From an uncultured Rhizobiaceae group bacterium (GTDB lineage Bacteria; Pseudomonadota; Alphaproteobacteria; Rhizobiales; Rhizobiaceae), in NCBI GenBank assembly GCA_937930845.1, contig CALHBJ010000001.1:558001-622000 (forward strand): DNA of 64,000 bases, in the 5' to 3' direction. Below the pieces are notes generated by a model that worked only from the letters and a program-made list of their open reading frames with translations, did not search any database and was not told where the DNA came from. Below are positions 17,469 to 25,748 of the stretch, piece after piece (positions within the stretch are counted from its first letter, which is position 1; each line of letters opens with the position of its first letter). A program made the position numbers and the translations under genes.

Positions 17469-19535
17469 TCAAACATTTGGTTCAGCTTGCGCGATGGGTA
17501 TTTGCGATTGCGCACATGCGAGCAGAAGCGGGCTGACTTTCCAGACGATTGGGTCTTCCTTTGCCAATTGCTCAAGTTTTTCAACAATGGTGCTGGCTCC
17601 AATCGTGTCGGCATAATGCATCAGGCCGCCCCGCCAGCGTGGAAACCCATATCCAAATATGGTCACAAGATCGATGTCCTGGGCGGTTTGGGCAATGCCC
17701 TCATGCAGCAGGTCGGCGGCCTCGTTGATCATGGCCAGCAGCAGGCGCTCGCGAATTTCATCCGGCTTGTAGTCGGCCCTTTCCCGGCCCGCCAAATGGG
17801 CTTCTTCAAGCGCCAGATCGGCCACGATGGGATCTTCAACTTTTCCGCCACCTCCGGGATAACGATACCAGCCCGCGCCTGCTTTTTTCCCAAGTTTGCC
17901 AAGCTCAATCATGCGGTCGGCGATTGTCACATATCTGCGGTTGGGATCGCGGGTTGCATCGAGCCTGCGCCGGTTGGCATGGGCAATGTCCAGCCCGGAA
18001 AGATCCTGCGCTTCATAGGGGCCCATGGCATAGCCAAATTCCACCATGGCTTCGTCAATTTCCCAGGGGGTCGAGCCATCCATGAACACCGTATCTGCCG
18101 CCTCGCGATAACGGGCGAGAATTCGGTTTCCAATAAAGCCATCGCACACACCAGCCAGGACCGGCACTTTTCGCAACCTTTTTGCAAGAGCAAACCCGGT
18201 GGCAAGTGCAACATCGCCGGTTGCTTTGCCGCGCACGATTTCGAGCAATTTCATAATGTGTGCCGGGGCAAAAAAGTGAAGGCCCACCACGCGGGAGGGG
18301 TCGCTCACGCATCCGGCGATCTCATCGACATCGAGATAGGATGTGTTGGTTGCCAAAATGGCATCGGGTGAAAGAACTGCTTCCAGCCTGGTGAGGACTT
18401 CCTTCTTAACATCCATATTTTCAAAAGCCGCCTCTATGGCCAATCCGGACCTAGCCAGGTCTGCATAGTCGCTTGTGGCAGACACACGGGCACGCCGTTG
18501 TTGTGCGCCATCTTCATCAATCAGGCCGCGCTTTTGACTGGCGGCGATGATGGCTTCCACATTTGCCAACGCACGATCAACGGCGTCTTGGTCGGTCTCC
18601 AAAATGGCAATTGAGTAACCGGCATTGACAAGCGCATAGGCAATGCCAGCGCCCATCGTGCCCCCGCCAATGATGGCGATGTGTTCCAGAACATGCGGTT
18701 TTGCGGTCAGCCAGTCCGGGGCTTTCGCTGCGCGTTCGGCAAAAAACACGTGCCGCATCGCTTTTGCCTGCGGGGAATCGCGCAATTCAATGAAAGCTGC
18801 CCTCTCCAATCGCAATGCATCATGGAATGACAAGGACGCTCCCTCTTCCATGACCGAGATGGCGCGCTGGGGCGCAAGCTGACCGGCTGAGCGCGCCGAC
18901 AGGTTTTCCCGTGCGCGCGTAAATAACTGGGCGTCGCATTCACCGACTGGCAATTCCCAAGTGGGAACCACGCATCCCAGCTCTTCCGTATTGAGCAAAA
19001 AAGCCGCTTCAACCGGGTCATCTTCAACCCAGTGAACAAGGTGGCAAGCCAATGCCTGATCAGCCGCCAGGGGCTTGCCCGATGTGATCATGTTCAGGGC
19101 AATTTCCATGCCCACAAGTCTTGGCAGACGTTGGGTTCCCCCGGCGCCGGGAATGAGCCCCAATGTTACTTCCGGCAGCCCGATGCTGGCTCCAGGGGCC
19201 ATGATGCGCATTCTGCAAGCCATGGCGATTTCTGCACCGCCCCCAAGGGCAGCGCCATTGATTGCCGCGACCCAGGGCACAAAGCTCTGGTCAATAGCGT
19301 TAAGAACATCGGGCAGATGCGGTTCGGCTGGGGGTGCATCGAACTCACGGGCATCGGCACCAGCGGCAAAAATTTTACCGGCACCGCTGACAATCACCCG
19401 GTCCAGCATGTGTTTTTCAGCCCATTTGACTGCATCCAAAAGGCCCTGGCGAACCGATAGGCCGATTGCATTAACAGGTGGGTTGTCGATGACCACATAG
19501 CCAATGGGGCCTTCATGGTGTTTGGTCACACTCAT
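17469..19535 (-). CDS. fused enoyl-CoA hydratase / 3-hydroxyacyl-CoA dehydrogenase
   Basis: A 688-residue FadB/FadJ-like protein. The N-terminal crotonase domain has AAINGAALGGGAEIAMAC and GLPEVTLGLIPGAGGTQRLP with the catalytic glutamates. The NAD-binding domain starts near residue 285 with IAIIGGGTMGAGIAYALVNA, and the C-terminal dehydrogenase part has HFFAPAHIMKLLEIVRG and GFIGNRI. It would hydrate and oxidise an enoyl-CoA; next to the box genes, 2,3-dehydroadipyl-CoA is the likely substrate. The ATG at 19535 has GGAG at 6 bases; an upstream in-frame start at 19589 overlaps boxR and is unlikely. Confidence 0.92.
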   Translation of the reverse strand: MSVTKHHEGPIGYVVIDNPPVNAIGLSVRQGLLDAVKWAEKHMLDRVIVSGAGKIFAAGADAREFDAPPAEPHLPDVLNAIDQSFVPWVAAINGAALGGGAEIAMACRMRIMAPGASIGLPEVTLGLIPGAGGTQRLPRLVGMEIALNMITSGKPLAADQALACHLVHWVEDDPVEAAFLLNTEELGCVVPTWELPVGECDAQLFTRARENLSARSAGQLAPQRAISVMEEGASLSFHDALRLERAAFIELRDSPQAKAMRHVFFAERAAKAPDWLTAKPHVLEHIAIIGGGTMGAGIAYALVNAGYSIAILETDQDAVDRALANVEAIIAASQKRGLIDEDGAQQRRARVSATSDYADLARSGLAIEAAFENMDVKKEVLTRLEAVLSPDAILATNTSYLDVDEIAGCVSDPSRVVGLHFFAPAHIMKLLEIVRGKATGDVALATGFALAKRLRKVPVLAGVCDGFIGNRILARYREAADTVFMDGSTPWEIDEAMVEFGYAMGPYEAQDLSGLDIAHANRRRLDATRDPNRRYVTIADRMIELGKLGKKAGAGWYRYPGGGGKVEDPIVADLALEEAHLAGRERADYKPDEIRERLLLAMINEAADLLHEGIAQTAQDIDLVTIFGYGFPRWRGGLMHYADTIGASTIVEKLEQLAKEDPIVWKVSPLLLACAQSQIPIAQAEPNV

Positions 19536-19569
19536 TTTATTCTCCGTGGCCCGGGGGCAATGTTGTTGG

Positions 19570-20508
19570 TCAGGATGTGGACACTTCAATGACCTGGTGT
19601 TGGCGCATCAAATCCCGCAATTCTTGCAATGAACTTTCGATGGACTTGCCGCTGGTGTCCAATTGGTGATCAGCGCGCCGATAGCTGTCTTCCCGGGCGG
19701 TCAGAATTTCCCGCAATTGATCCATCGCTTCGGGGTTGCCTGCCATGGGGCGCATGTCACCTTGCTGGCGCACACGCTCCATATGTTCGGCAGGAGATGC
19801 CTTGACCCAAATTGTGTGACAGGAAGCGAGCAATTGTTCAAAGCTGGCTGGATCATCAACAATCCCACCGGCCGCAGCCAACACAATGCGCCTGTGATTG
19901 TTGACGATGTGGGCCAGGGTTTCAGCCTCCAGTTTGCGATAGCCGTTTTGACCATAGAGGGCGATGATTTCACCCACCGGCATTCCAGCTGCACTTTCAA
20001 TCTGGCTGTTCAATTCCATGAAGGGGACATCAAGTTCCCTGGCGATCCGTTTTCCCAATGTGGACTTGCCAGCGCCGCGCAAACCCAACAGGCACACGCG
20101 CTGGGCTTTGCCTCCAGAATGGGCGCTTCGGCGCAGGGTATCCAAGGCCACACGGCGCGCGGCACTGTCCGCCGTTTCAAATGCGTTGAGAAACTGCTCC
20201 AGTTCCTCGCTGGTGTTCCATTGATCGGTGAGGAAAGCCAACAGGGATACATCCAAAGCAACGGAAAGCTTGCCCAGCAGCGCAAGTGAAATGTTTCCCT
20301 CGCCGGCTTCCAACTGGGCGAGATAGCGCATGGAAATGTCAGAACGTTCCGACAATTCCCGGCGAGACAGCTTCTTGTGTTTGCGCAGTTTCAATGCGCG
20401 CGCGCCTACCTGTTTGAGGAGGTTTGCATCCCCCCTGTCCTTGCCGGATTCTTCACAGAAGCGGACGGGGTTGTTGAAATCCAAAATAGTCGCTTTGTTA
20501 TCCGCCAC
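19570..20508 (-). CDS. boxR: BoxR/BzdR-type regulator: HTH plus shikimate-kinase-like domain
   Basis: A 312-residue regulator. Residues 31-95 form an XRE-type helix-turn-helix (SRRELSERSDISMRYLAQLE). From about 135 it resembles shikimate kinase, with Walker A GLRGAGKST (142-150) and a central AAGGIV. In Azoarcus, BzdR and BoxR bind benzoyl-CoA through this kinase-like domain and repress benzoate genes. It starts with GTG at 20508 (AAGGA upstream) and overlaps the end of the 70-residue ORF by 11 bases. The TGCA-N6-TGCA palindrome at 25283 is its likely operator. Confidence 0.93.
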   Translation of the reverse strand: MADNKATILDFNNPVRFCEESGKDRGDANLLKQVGARALKLRKHKKLSRRELSERSDISMRYLAQLEAGEGNISLALLGKLSVALDVSLLAFLTDQWNTSEELEQFLNAFETADSAARRVALDTLRRSAHSGGKAQRVCLLGLRGAGKSTLGKRIARELDVPFMELNSQIESAAGMPVGEIIALYGQNGYRKLEAETLAHIVNNHRRIVLAAAGGIVDDPASFEQLLASCHTIWVKASPAEHMERVRQQGDMRPMAGNPEAMDQLREILTAREDSYRRADHQLDTSGKSIESSLQELRDLMRQHQVIEVSTS

Positions 20509-20710
20509 TGATCATTCCTTCAACAATGGCCCGAATTTCATCGAGCGGTGATTGCCTATTGAGTTTATAGGTGACTGCAAACGCACCAGCGGCGCGGCTG
20601 GAAAAACGGGACTTCTCCTTCGTTTCGCCACGCCCTCGAAATGTGATGGCCGTGCCCCCAAGATCGATCGGGCAGACATGGTGAAATGCCATTTCCAGCC
20701 GTTTCTCCAT
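20498..20710 (-). CDS. small protein of unknown function between boxA and boxR
   Basis: A 70-residue frame that starts one base after the boxA stop and overlaps the boxR start by 11 bases, so it is packed as a real operon member. It is basic in the middle (RGRGETKEKSRF) and ends in LDEIRAIVEGMISGG, with a short amphipathic C-terminal helix. No signal peptide, membrane helix or metal motif is visible. I do not recognise the family. A competing frame (20512-20772) overlaps boxA and is less likely. Confidence 0.6.
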   Translation of the reverse strand: MEKRLEMAFHHVCPIDLGGTAITFRGRGETKEKSRFSSRAAGAFAVTYKLNRQSPLDEIRAIVEGMISGG

Positions 20711-20711
20711 A

Positions 20712-21932
20712 TCAATAGGTTTCCACGTGGTAGCGGCCTTCGTCGCGCATCATGTCGCGCAAATTCAGCCATTGCTGACCAAAGGATTCAGCAATGCTTG
20801 TAAAGGCCCGTTCGACCCCGTCTTCCATGCCCTTTAGTCCGCAAATATAAACATGGGTCTTGGGATCCTGGAGAATTTCAGCAACCTGATCCTGCTCAAC
20901 CAACATGCGGTCCTGAACATATTCCTTGTCCTGTCCGGGCATTCTGCTGAACACGAGGTGCTTGCTCAAAAGACTGGGGGGAACTTTGTTCAAGGGGCCG
21001 AAATAAGGAAGGCTGTCGGGCGTACGGGCACCAAAGAACATGACCATTCCGCCATTCTTATCTCCAACGGTGCGTTGCCGTGCCATTGTGAAAGCCCGCA
21101 TGGGCGCCGAGCCAGTGCCGGTGCATATCATCAGCAGGCGTGCGTCCGGGTCAGTTGGCAACAGGAAGGTGGCACCAAATGGTCCGGTCACCCGCACCTT
21201 GTCGCCGGTCGTCAGGTCGCACAGATAATTAGAGCAGACGCCATCATCCTCACGTTTGACCGTCAGAGACACGTTGTGGAAACCTGGGCGCTCTCCGTCC
21301 CTTGGGCTGGACACCGAATACAGTCTTGGCAAATGCGGATTACCTTCGGCATTCATGCCAGGGGCAATAATGCCCACGGACTGACCTTCCAGCACAGGAA
21401 ACGGTTTGCCCTGAAAGTCCAGCACAATGTGGCGCACGTCCACGTCGGCCCCATCATCGGTCAAACGATAGTTTCCCTGAACAACCGCTTCCACGGGATT
21501 GCCCAGATTGTACATATTGACTGTTGCCTTTGTGGCGGTGGCTGGCGCTTTCGCCTTGCCGCCTGCTCCTTTATGGGCTTCGGCCAACAGGCTGGCGATG
21601 GGGTCGTCCAAAGCGCCGTCATCGCCGGTTGTGCTGGAACCGGCACTGATTTGGGCCTGTTCGGGCATTTCCATCCAGCTGTATTGGTCTTCCAGCGAAT
21701 AGGGCGTTTCCACAAACCGCCATTCGTCAATCGATCCGGTCGGGCAAACGGGGATGCAGTCCAGGCAAAGATTGCACTTGGAATAATCAACGACAACATT
21801 GTTGTCATCATGCTCGATAGCCTGGATCGGGCAAGTCGCCTCACAGGTATAGCAGCGGATGCAGATCTCCGGATCAATCAGATGCTGCTTCAACACCTCA
21901 TTGCCCTGTGCGTCGGTTAAAGGCGCATTCAT
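20712..21932 (-). CDS. boxA: benzoyl-CoA 2,3-epoxidase reductase component BoxA
   Basis: A 406-residue iron-sulfur flavoprotein that passes NADPH electrons to the epoxidase BoxB. The N-terminal ferredoxin part has two 4Fe-4S motifs, CIRCYTCEATCP (about 17-28) and CNLCLDCIPVCP, followed by a linker and a ferredoxin-NADP reductase domain with RLYSVSSPRDG (FAD) and CTGTGSAPMRAF (NADP). The ATG at 21932 is preceded by an AAGG-containing ribosome site; the longer frame to 22079 reads into the boxB 3' end and lacks family features. Part of the boxC-boxB-boxA order. Confidence 0.96.
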   Translation of the reverse strand: MNAPLTDAQGNEVLKQHLIDPEICIRCYTCEATCPIQAIEHDDNNVVVDYSKCNLCLDCIPVCPTGSIDEWRFVETPYSLEDQYSWMEMPEQAQISAGSSTTGDDGALDDPIASLLAEAHKGAGGKAKAPATATKATVNMYNLGNPVEAVVQGNYRLTDDGADVDVRHIVLDFQGKPFPVLEGQSVGIIAPGMNAEGNPHLPRLYSVSSPRDGERPGFHNVSLTVKREDDGVCSNYLCDLTTGDKVRVTGPFGATFLLPTDPDARLLMICTGTGSAPMRAFTMARQRTVGDKNGGMVMFFGARTPDSLPYFGPLNKVPPSLLSKHLVFSRMPGQDKEYVQDRMLVEQDQVAEILQDPKTHVYICGLKGMEDGVERAFTSIAESFGQQWLNLRDMMRDEGRYHVETY

Positions 21933-21966
21933 AGCCTTGTCTCCAATTGATACCGTCTCGTTAGGT

Positions 21967-21986
21967 GGGGCGGTCAATGCCGCCCC
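21967..21986. repeat. GC-rich hairpin between boxB and boxA
   Basis: GGGGCGG (21967-21973) pairs perfectly with CCGCCCC (21980-21986) around a 6-base loop, in the 64-base space between the boxB stop and the boxA start. No T-run follows on the transcribed strand, so it is more likely an RNA-stability element than a terminator. Confidence 0.5.
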
Positions 21987-21996
21987 CGCACCAGGC

Positions 21997-23445
21997 CTAT
22001 GCCATGTGCAATTTGACGTATTCGAAGTCGCCGGGCTTGTTGTCGATGCCAACTTTTGGCGGCGCAATCCAGCTGGCAAATTTGCCTGCCTCGTAGCATG
22101 GGACCATCAAAGACTGGATATACTCACCGTCCTCTTTGGAAGGCAGCCAGTTGTCCCGGTTCTTTTCCCATTCGGCTTTGGAAATGAGAGTGCCGTCGAG
22201 GTCTGCGCTGATGGCGGAGAACACGCCAATCTGGCGATGGAACGCTTCGTGGGGCAGTCTCAATTTGAAGTCGATACCAGACTTTTCAATTAGCTTATTC
22301 CAGCGCGCCACGCCGCCGGAGGCATCACGCACATAGTCATCGCGCAGGCGCATATTGATTGCGGTTAGCGCTGGCACTTCTTCTTCAACGATGTTTCCGT
22401 CAACAATGTTTTTGACCTTGTAGGTCGCGTTTTGCAGCTGATGATCATCATCAATGCGGTGCTCCATATAGCGGCCCTTGATTCCTGCGTTGAAAGCATT
22501 GGCCGCGTTTGTGGAAACCTCCTGGCCGAAGAGATCCAGCGACAATGTGTAATGCAGGTTCAGCTTTTTCTGAATTGTCGGCAGGTCGATAACACCCGCG
22601 TCCCGTATTCTGCCGATGTCATAGGGGTCGGTTATGCCGCGGGCATTCATGGCCTCAACGGTTGCCTGAATAACGCGACCAACGCCTGTTTCACCCACAA
22701 ACATATGGTGCGCTTCTTCGGTCAGCATAAAGCGACAGGTGCGCGACAGGGGGTCGAAACCGGACTGGGCCAGGCTCTCCAACTGCATTTTTCCATCGCG
22801 GTCTGTGAAATACGTGAACATGAAAAACGACAGCCAGTCGGGTGTCTCTTCATTGAAAGCACCCAACATGCGCGGCGCTTCTTCTGACCCCGACGAACGG
22901 CGCAAAAGATCGTCTGCTTCTTCACGGCCATCCTTGCCGAAATATTTTTGCAGCAGATAGACCATGGCCCACAAATGGCGGCCCTCTTCCACGTTCACCT
23001 GAAACAGATTGCGCATGTCGTAAAGCGATGGTGCGGTCAGGCCGAGGAAGCGCTGTTGCTCCACGGAGCCCGGTTCCGTATCGCCCTGGATCACAATCAA
23101 CCGCTTGACCATGTTGCGATATTCACCCGGCACTTCCTGCCAGGCCAATTGGCCTTTGTGTTCGCCACAGGGAATCACACGTTCCTGAACCTGCGGTGCC
23201 AGCAGGACGCCCCAACGGTAGTCCGGCATTTTCACATAGTCGAACTTGGCCCACCCCTTTGGGTCAACGCTAACGGCGGTGCGCAGATAGACCATGGATT
23301 CCTGGAAGTTTTGCGGGATCAGCCGGTTCCACCAGTCGATATATCCTGGATGCCATTTCTCCAGTGCCTTGAGCACCTTGCGATCTTCGCTTAGCCCCAC
23401 ATTATTTGGGATGCGTGTGTCATAGCTAACGTCCAAAGTATCCAT
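21997..23445 (-). CDS. boxB: benzoyl-CoA 2,3-epoxidase oxygenase component BoxB
   Basis: A 482-residue class I di-iron protein that epoxidises benzoyl-CoA with oxygen and electrons from BoxA. Iron-ligand motifs are visible as NVEEGRHLWAMV (about 151-162) and LTEEAHHMFVGETGVGR (about 237-253). Length matches known BoxB proteins. GGAG stands before the ATG. It lies 58 bases after boxC, and a short imperfect hairpin (stem AGGTGGC/GCCGCCT) is in that gap. Presence of this enzyme shows the aerobic hybrid route rather than ring reduction. Confidence 0.97.
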   Translation of the reverse strand: MDTLDVSYDTRIPNNVGLSEDRKVLKALEKWHPGYIDWWNRLIPQNFQESMVYLRTAVSVDPKGWAKFDYVKMPDYRWGVLLAPQVQERVIPCGEHKGQLAWQEVPGEYRNMVKRLIVIQGDTEPGSVEQQRFLGLTAPSLYDMRNLFQVNVEEGRHLWAMVYLLQKYFGKDGREEADDLLRRSSGSEEAPRMLGAFNEETPDWLSFFMFTYFTDRDGKMQLESLAQSGFDPLSRTCRFMLTEEAHHMFVGETGVGRVIQATVEAMNARGITDPYDIGRIRDAGVIDLPTIQKKLNLHYTLSLDLFGQEVSTNAANAFNAGIKGRYMEHRIDDDHQLQNATYKVKNIVDGNIVEEEVPALTAINMRLRDDYVRDASGGVARWNKLIEKSGIDFKLRLPHEAFHRQIGVFSAISADLDGTLISKAEWEKNRDNWLPSKEDGEYIQSLMVPCYEAGKFASWIAPPKVGIDNKPGDFEYVKLHMA

Positions 23446-23503
23446 GATGCATGTCTCCTGCTATCGTTCCAGGCGGCTGTTGCCACCTAAAAAAGTAAAA
23501 AAA

Positions 23504-25165
23504 TCAGACCCGTTCCATATTGTAATTGCCGCGCACGCCCGTGCCGTAGCGCTGTAACGCGCCCTCTTCGCCAACGGCATTGGGTCGGTTGAATATCCAG
23601 TTTTGCCAGGCTGTCAGGCGGCCAAAAATCCGCGTTTCCATGGTTTCCGGTCCGGCAAATCGCAGATTGGCCTCCATGCCCGTCATCGCATCGGGGCTGA
23701 ATGAGGCGCGCTCTTCCATGAAGATGCGCACTTCGTCGTCCCAATCAATGTCATCGAGAATCATGGTGACCAGACCCAGTTCGTCGGCCTGTTCGGCTTC
23801 AATCGCGGTGCCGGCTTGCGCCTTTGCACTTTCCACCATTTCCGGTTCACCCAGGAAACGGGTTTCGAGCCGTGTCAGCCCATTGCCCATGGGAAATGGG
23901 CCGAAATTGGCAGGCGACAGGGTGATTGCAGCGGGCAAACGATTGTCCCCCTCAAACTCACCTTCCATCATGTAAGTACGGTCAGCGGCAAAAAGCAGTT
24001 CAGCAAGGACACCTGCAAAACACGAGCCGTTTTCCACAAAAGCGGTCAGGGATCGCGAGGTTACATCAACCCGCTTCAAGGTGCGCTTCCAATAGTGAAG
24101 CACCTCATTGGCCAACCAATGATCCTTGCTGGCGGTCAGTACAGCCTCATGGGCCAGCAGTTTTTCAGCATCCCCCTGGGTTTTGAAAATCCACAAGCCA
24201 CATTCCATTTCGTTGAGGCGAAGGTGCAAAATGGCATCTTCCAGCTCACGACACAGCTTCAACAAATAGGCCTGATCGCCCTGCCCTTCAAATTTAGCCA
24301 TATCGGCAGGCGCATCCTCATTGGGGCCGGAAAGCGTGATGGTTGCGCGGCGGGCTTCGCGATTCAATTCAACTTCCACAAGCGAATAGGTGAGTGACCC
24401 ATTATCAGCGATGTTGCGTTCAAGCGGCCCAAGTTTGATGCCCTTTGCCACATCGACTTTGTTTGAATTGGCCGCAAATTCCTGGGCGCGGGCTGTGACA
24501 GTTTCGTCAAATTTGGAATTGGCGATGACTTCGTCCACGAGACGCCAGTCTTTTGCCCGCTGGCCTTTGACACCCTCTTCGATGGAACAGAACACATCGG
24601 TGCGGTCACGCCGCACCTTGCGCTTGTCTGTTACCCGGGTGAGGCCGCCTGTCCCTGGCAGCACGGCGAGCAAGGGCACTTCGGGAAGCCCTACGGCCGA
24701 TGTGCTGTCATCTGTGAGCATGATGTGATTGCAAGCGAGCGCCAATTCATAGCCACCACCGGCACAGGCCCCCTTCACGGCCGCGATGTAATTTTGGCCG
24801 CTATCTTCAAGGGCCGCCTCATAGGCATTGCGGGTTTCGTTTGTAAATTTGCAGAAATTCACCTTGTGGCTGTGGGCAGCGCCGCCAAGCATGCGGATGT
24901 TGGCACCGGCGCAGAACACGCCCGGCTTGCCCGACTTCATCACAACAACCTTCACCTCAGGGTGTTCAAAACGCATGCGCTGAATAATGTCGCTCAACTC
25001 GATATCGACACCCAGATCATAGGAATTCAGCTTGAGCTGATAGCCTTCAAACAGCCCCCCATTTTCATCCACATCCATAATCAGACTGGCAACAGGACCG
25101 TCATATTCCACCTTCCAATGGCGGTAATTTGCAGGCTCCGTGCGAAAATCAATTGTCTTGGTCAT
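23504..25165 (-). CDS. boxC: 2,3-epoxybenzoyl-CoA dihydrolase BoxC
   Basis: A 553-residue enlarged crotonase-family enzyme that opens the epoxidised ring and releases formate, giving 3,4-dehydroadipyl-CoA semialdehyde. The crotonase core is in the N-terminal half: GVFCAGANIRMLGG for the oxyanion hole, VKGACAGGGYELALAC, and GLPEVPLLAVLPGTGGLTR. The C-terminal half has a second, weaker crotonase-like part with LAELLFAADRTYMME. It is the first gene of the boxCBA block, and the 137-base gap upstream carries the probable BoxR operator. Confidence 0.97.
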   Translation of the reverse strand: MTKTIDFRTEPANYRHWKVEYDGPVASLIMDVDENGGLFEGYQLKLNSYDLGVDIELSDIIQRMRFEHPEVKVVVMKSGKPGVFCAGANIRMLGGAAHSHKVNFCKFTNETRNAYEAALEDSGQNYIAAVKGACAGGGYELALACNHIMLTDDSTSAVGLPEVPLLAVLPGTGGLTRVTDKRKVRRDRTDVFCSIEEGVKGQRAKDWRLVDEVIANSKFDETVTARAQEFAANSNKVDVAKGIKLGPLERNIADNGSLTYSLVEVELNREARRATITLSGPNEDAPADMAKFEGQGDQAYLLKLCRELEDAILHLRLNEMECGLWIFKTQGDAEKLLAHEAVLTASKDHWLANEVLHYWKRTLKRVDVTSRSLTAFVENGSCFAGVLAELLFAADRTYMMEGEFEGDNRLPAAITLSPANFGPFPMGNGLTRLETRFLGEPEMVESAKAQAGTAIEAEQADELGLVTMILDDIDWDDEVRIFMEERASFSPDAMTGMEANLRFAGPETMETRIFGRLTAWQNWIFNRPNAVGEEGALQRYGTGVRGNYNMERV

Positions 25166-25218
25166 GGAAATCTCTCCGCAATTCGATTGACGGCACGCTA
25201 GCGCATCAGGAATGGGAA

Positions 25219-25247
25219 ATAAATCAATTTATGCAAGATAAATCAAT
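25219..25247. repeat. direct repeat ATAAATCAAT in the boxC promoter
   Basis: ATAAATCAAT occurs at 25219-25228 and 25238-25247, exactly 19 bases apart, with a single TGCA between them at 25232-25235. The stretch is AT-rich compared with its surroundings and lies 54-82 bases upstream of the boxC start, within the probable promoter. It could form part of the RNA polymerase site or a second operator. Confidence 0.45.
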
Positions 25248-25282
25248 ATATATGAGGCATTACACAAATAATTGTAATATTA

Positions 25283-25298
25283 GTGCATTATAATGCAC
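25283..25298. promoter_or_regulatory. probable BoxR operator, perfect palindrome TGCA-N6-TGCA
   Basis: GTGCATTATAATGCAC is a perfect 16-bp palindrome containing TGCA-N6-TGCA, the operator motif described for BzdR/BoxR regulators of Azoarcus. It lies 118 bases upstream of boxC and just beyond the stop of the DUF309 gene. boxR itself is a member of the operon, so autoregulation is expected. Confidence 0.7.
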
Positions 25299-25302
25299 AA
25301 AA

Positions 25303-25746
25303 TTACCTGATTGAGCTGCGAAGCGATTGAATGGCTTCAAGGTAGCTTTCCCTTGGGATGGCTGCCACAGGGGCGTCCACAGAGTAGCTTTCACGATTTT
25401 CTTCAATGAGAGTTTGGGCGATATCGCACAGGCGCAACGCGGCTTTTGGGCGATCCATTTTGACCTTGAGATAGGCATTGGCCAGTTGGATGATCCCCTG
25501 AACGATCTGCTTTTCCGGTGCGCGGGGCGCAAGGGCCATCCACACCGGTTCCAACACTTCGTGGGCCTCCCAGTAATATCCGTTTTCTATGTAAAACAGG
25601 CCCACGCGATAGGCGTCACATCGCACCAGCGCCTGAACGGACATGCCCGCTTGTGCGGTGGACCTGATCTCATCAAAGGCCCCCTCCTCGTGCCGAGTGT
25701 TTTTCCCCGGCACATAGGCATGGGTTGGTAAGTCGAATCCTGACAT
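25303..25746 (-). CDS. DUF309 domain protein
   Basis: A 147-residue all-helical protein with the DUF309 signature ENGYYWEAHEVLEPVWMAL followed by IVQGIIQLANAYLKVKM (about 54-97). The family function is unknown; the conserved Glu/His pair in EAHEVLE hints at a metal or catalytic site, which is inference. It starts two bases after the alpha/beta hydrolase stop, so it is in the bclA operon, and it ends at the BoxR operator of the next block. Confidence 0.85.
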   Translation of the reverse strand: MSGFDLPTHAYVPGKNTRHEEGAFDEIRSTAQAGMSVQALVRCDAYRVGLFYIENGYYWEAHEVLEPVWMALAPRAPEKQIVQGIIQLANAYLKVKMDRPKAALRLCDIAQTLIEENRESYSVDAPVAAIPRESYLEAIQSLRSSIR

Positions 25747-25748
25747 AC

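Noticed and set aside
16439-17536. 365-codon plus-strand frame opposite the FAD monooxygenase
   Set aside because: The minus strand has all three flavoprotein motifs; the plus frame shows no domain and no ribosome site.
20853-21920. 355-codon plus-strand frame opposite boxA
   Set aside because: BoxA on the minus strand is certain from its iron-sulfur and reductase motifs.
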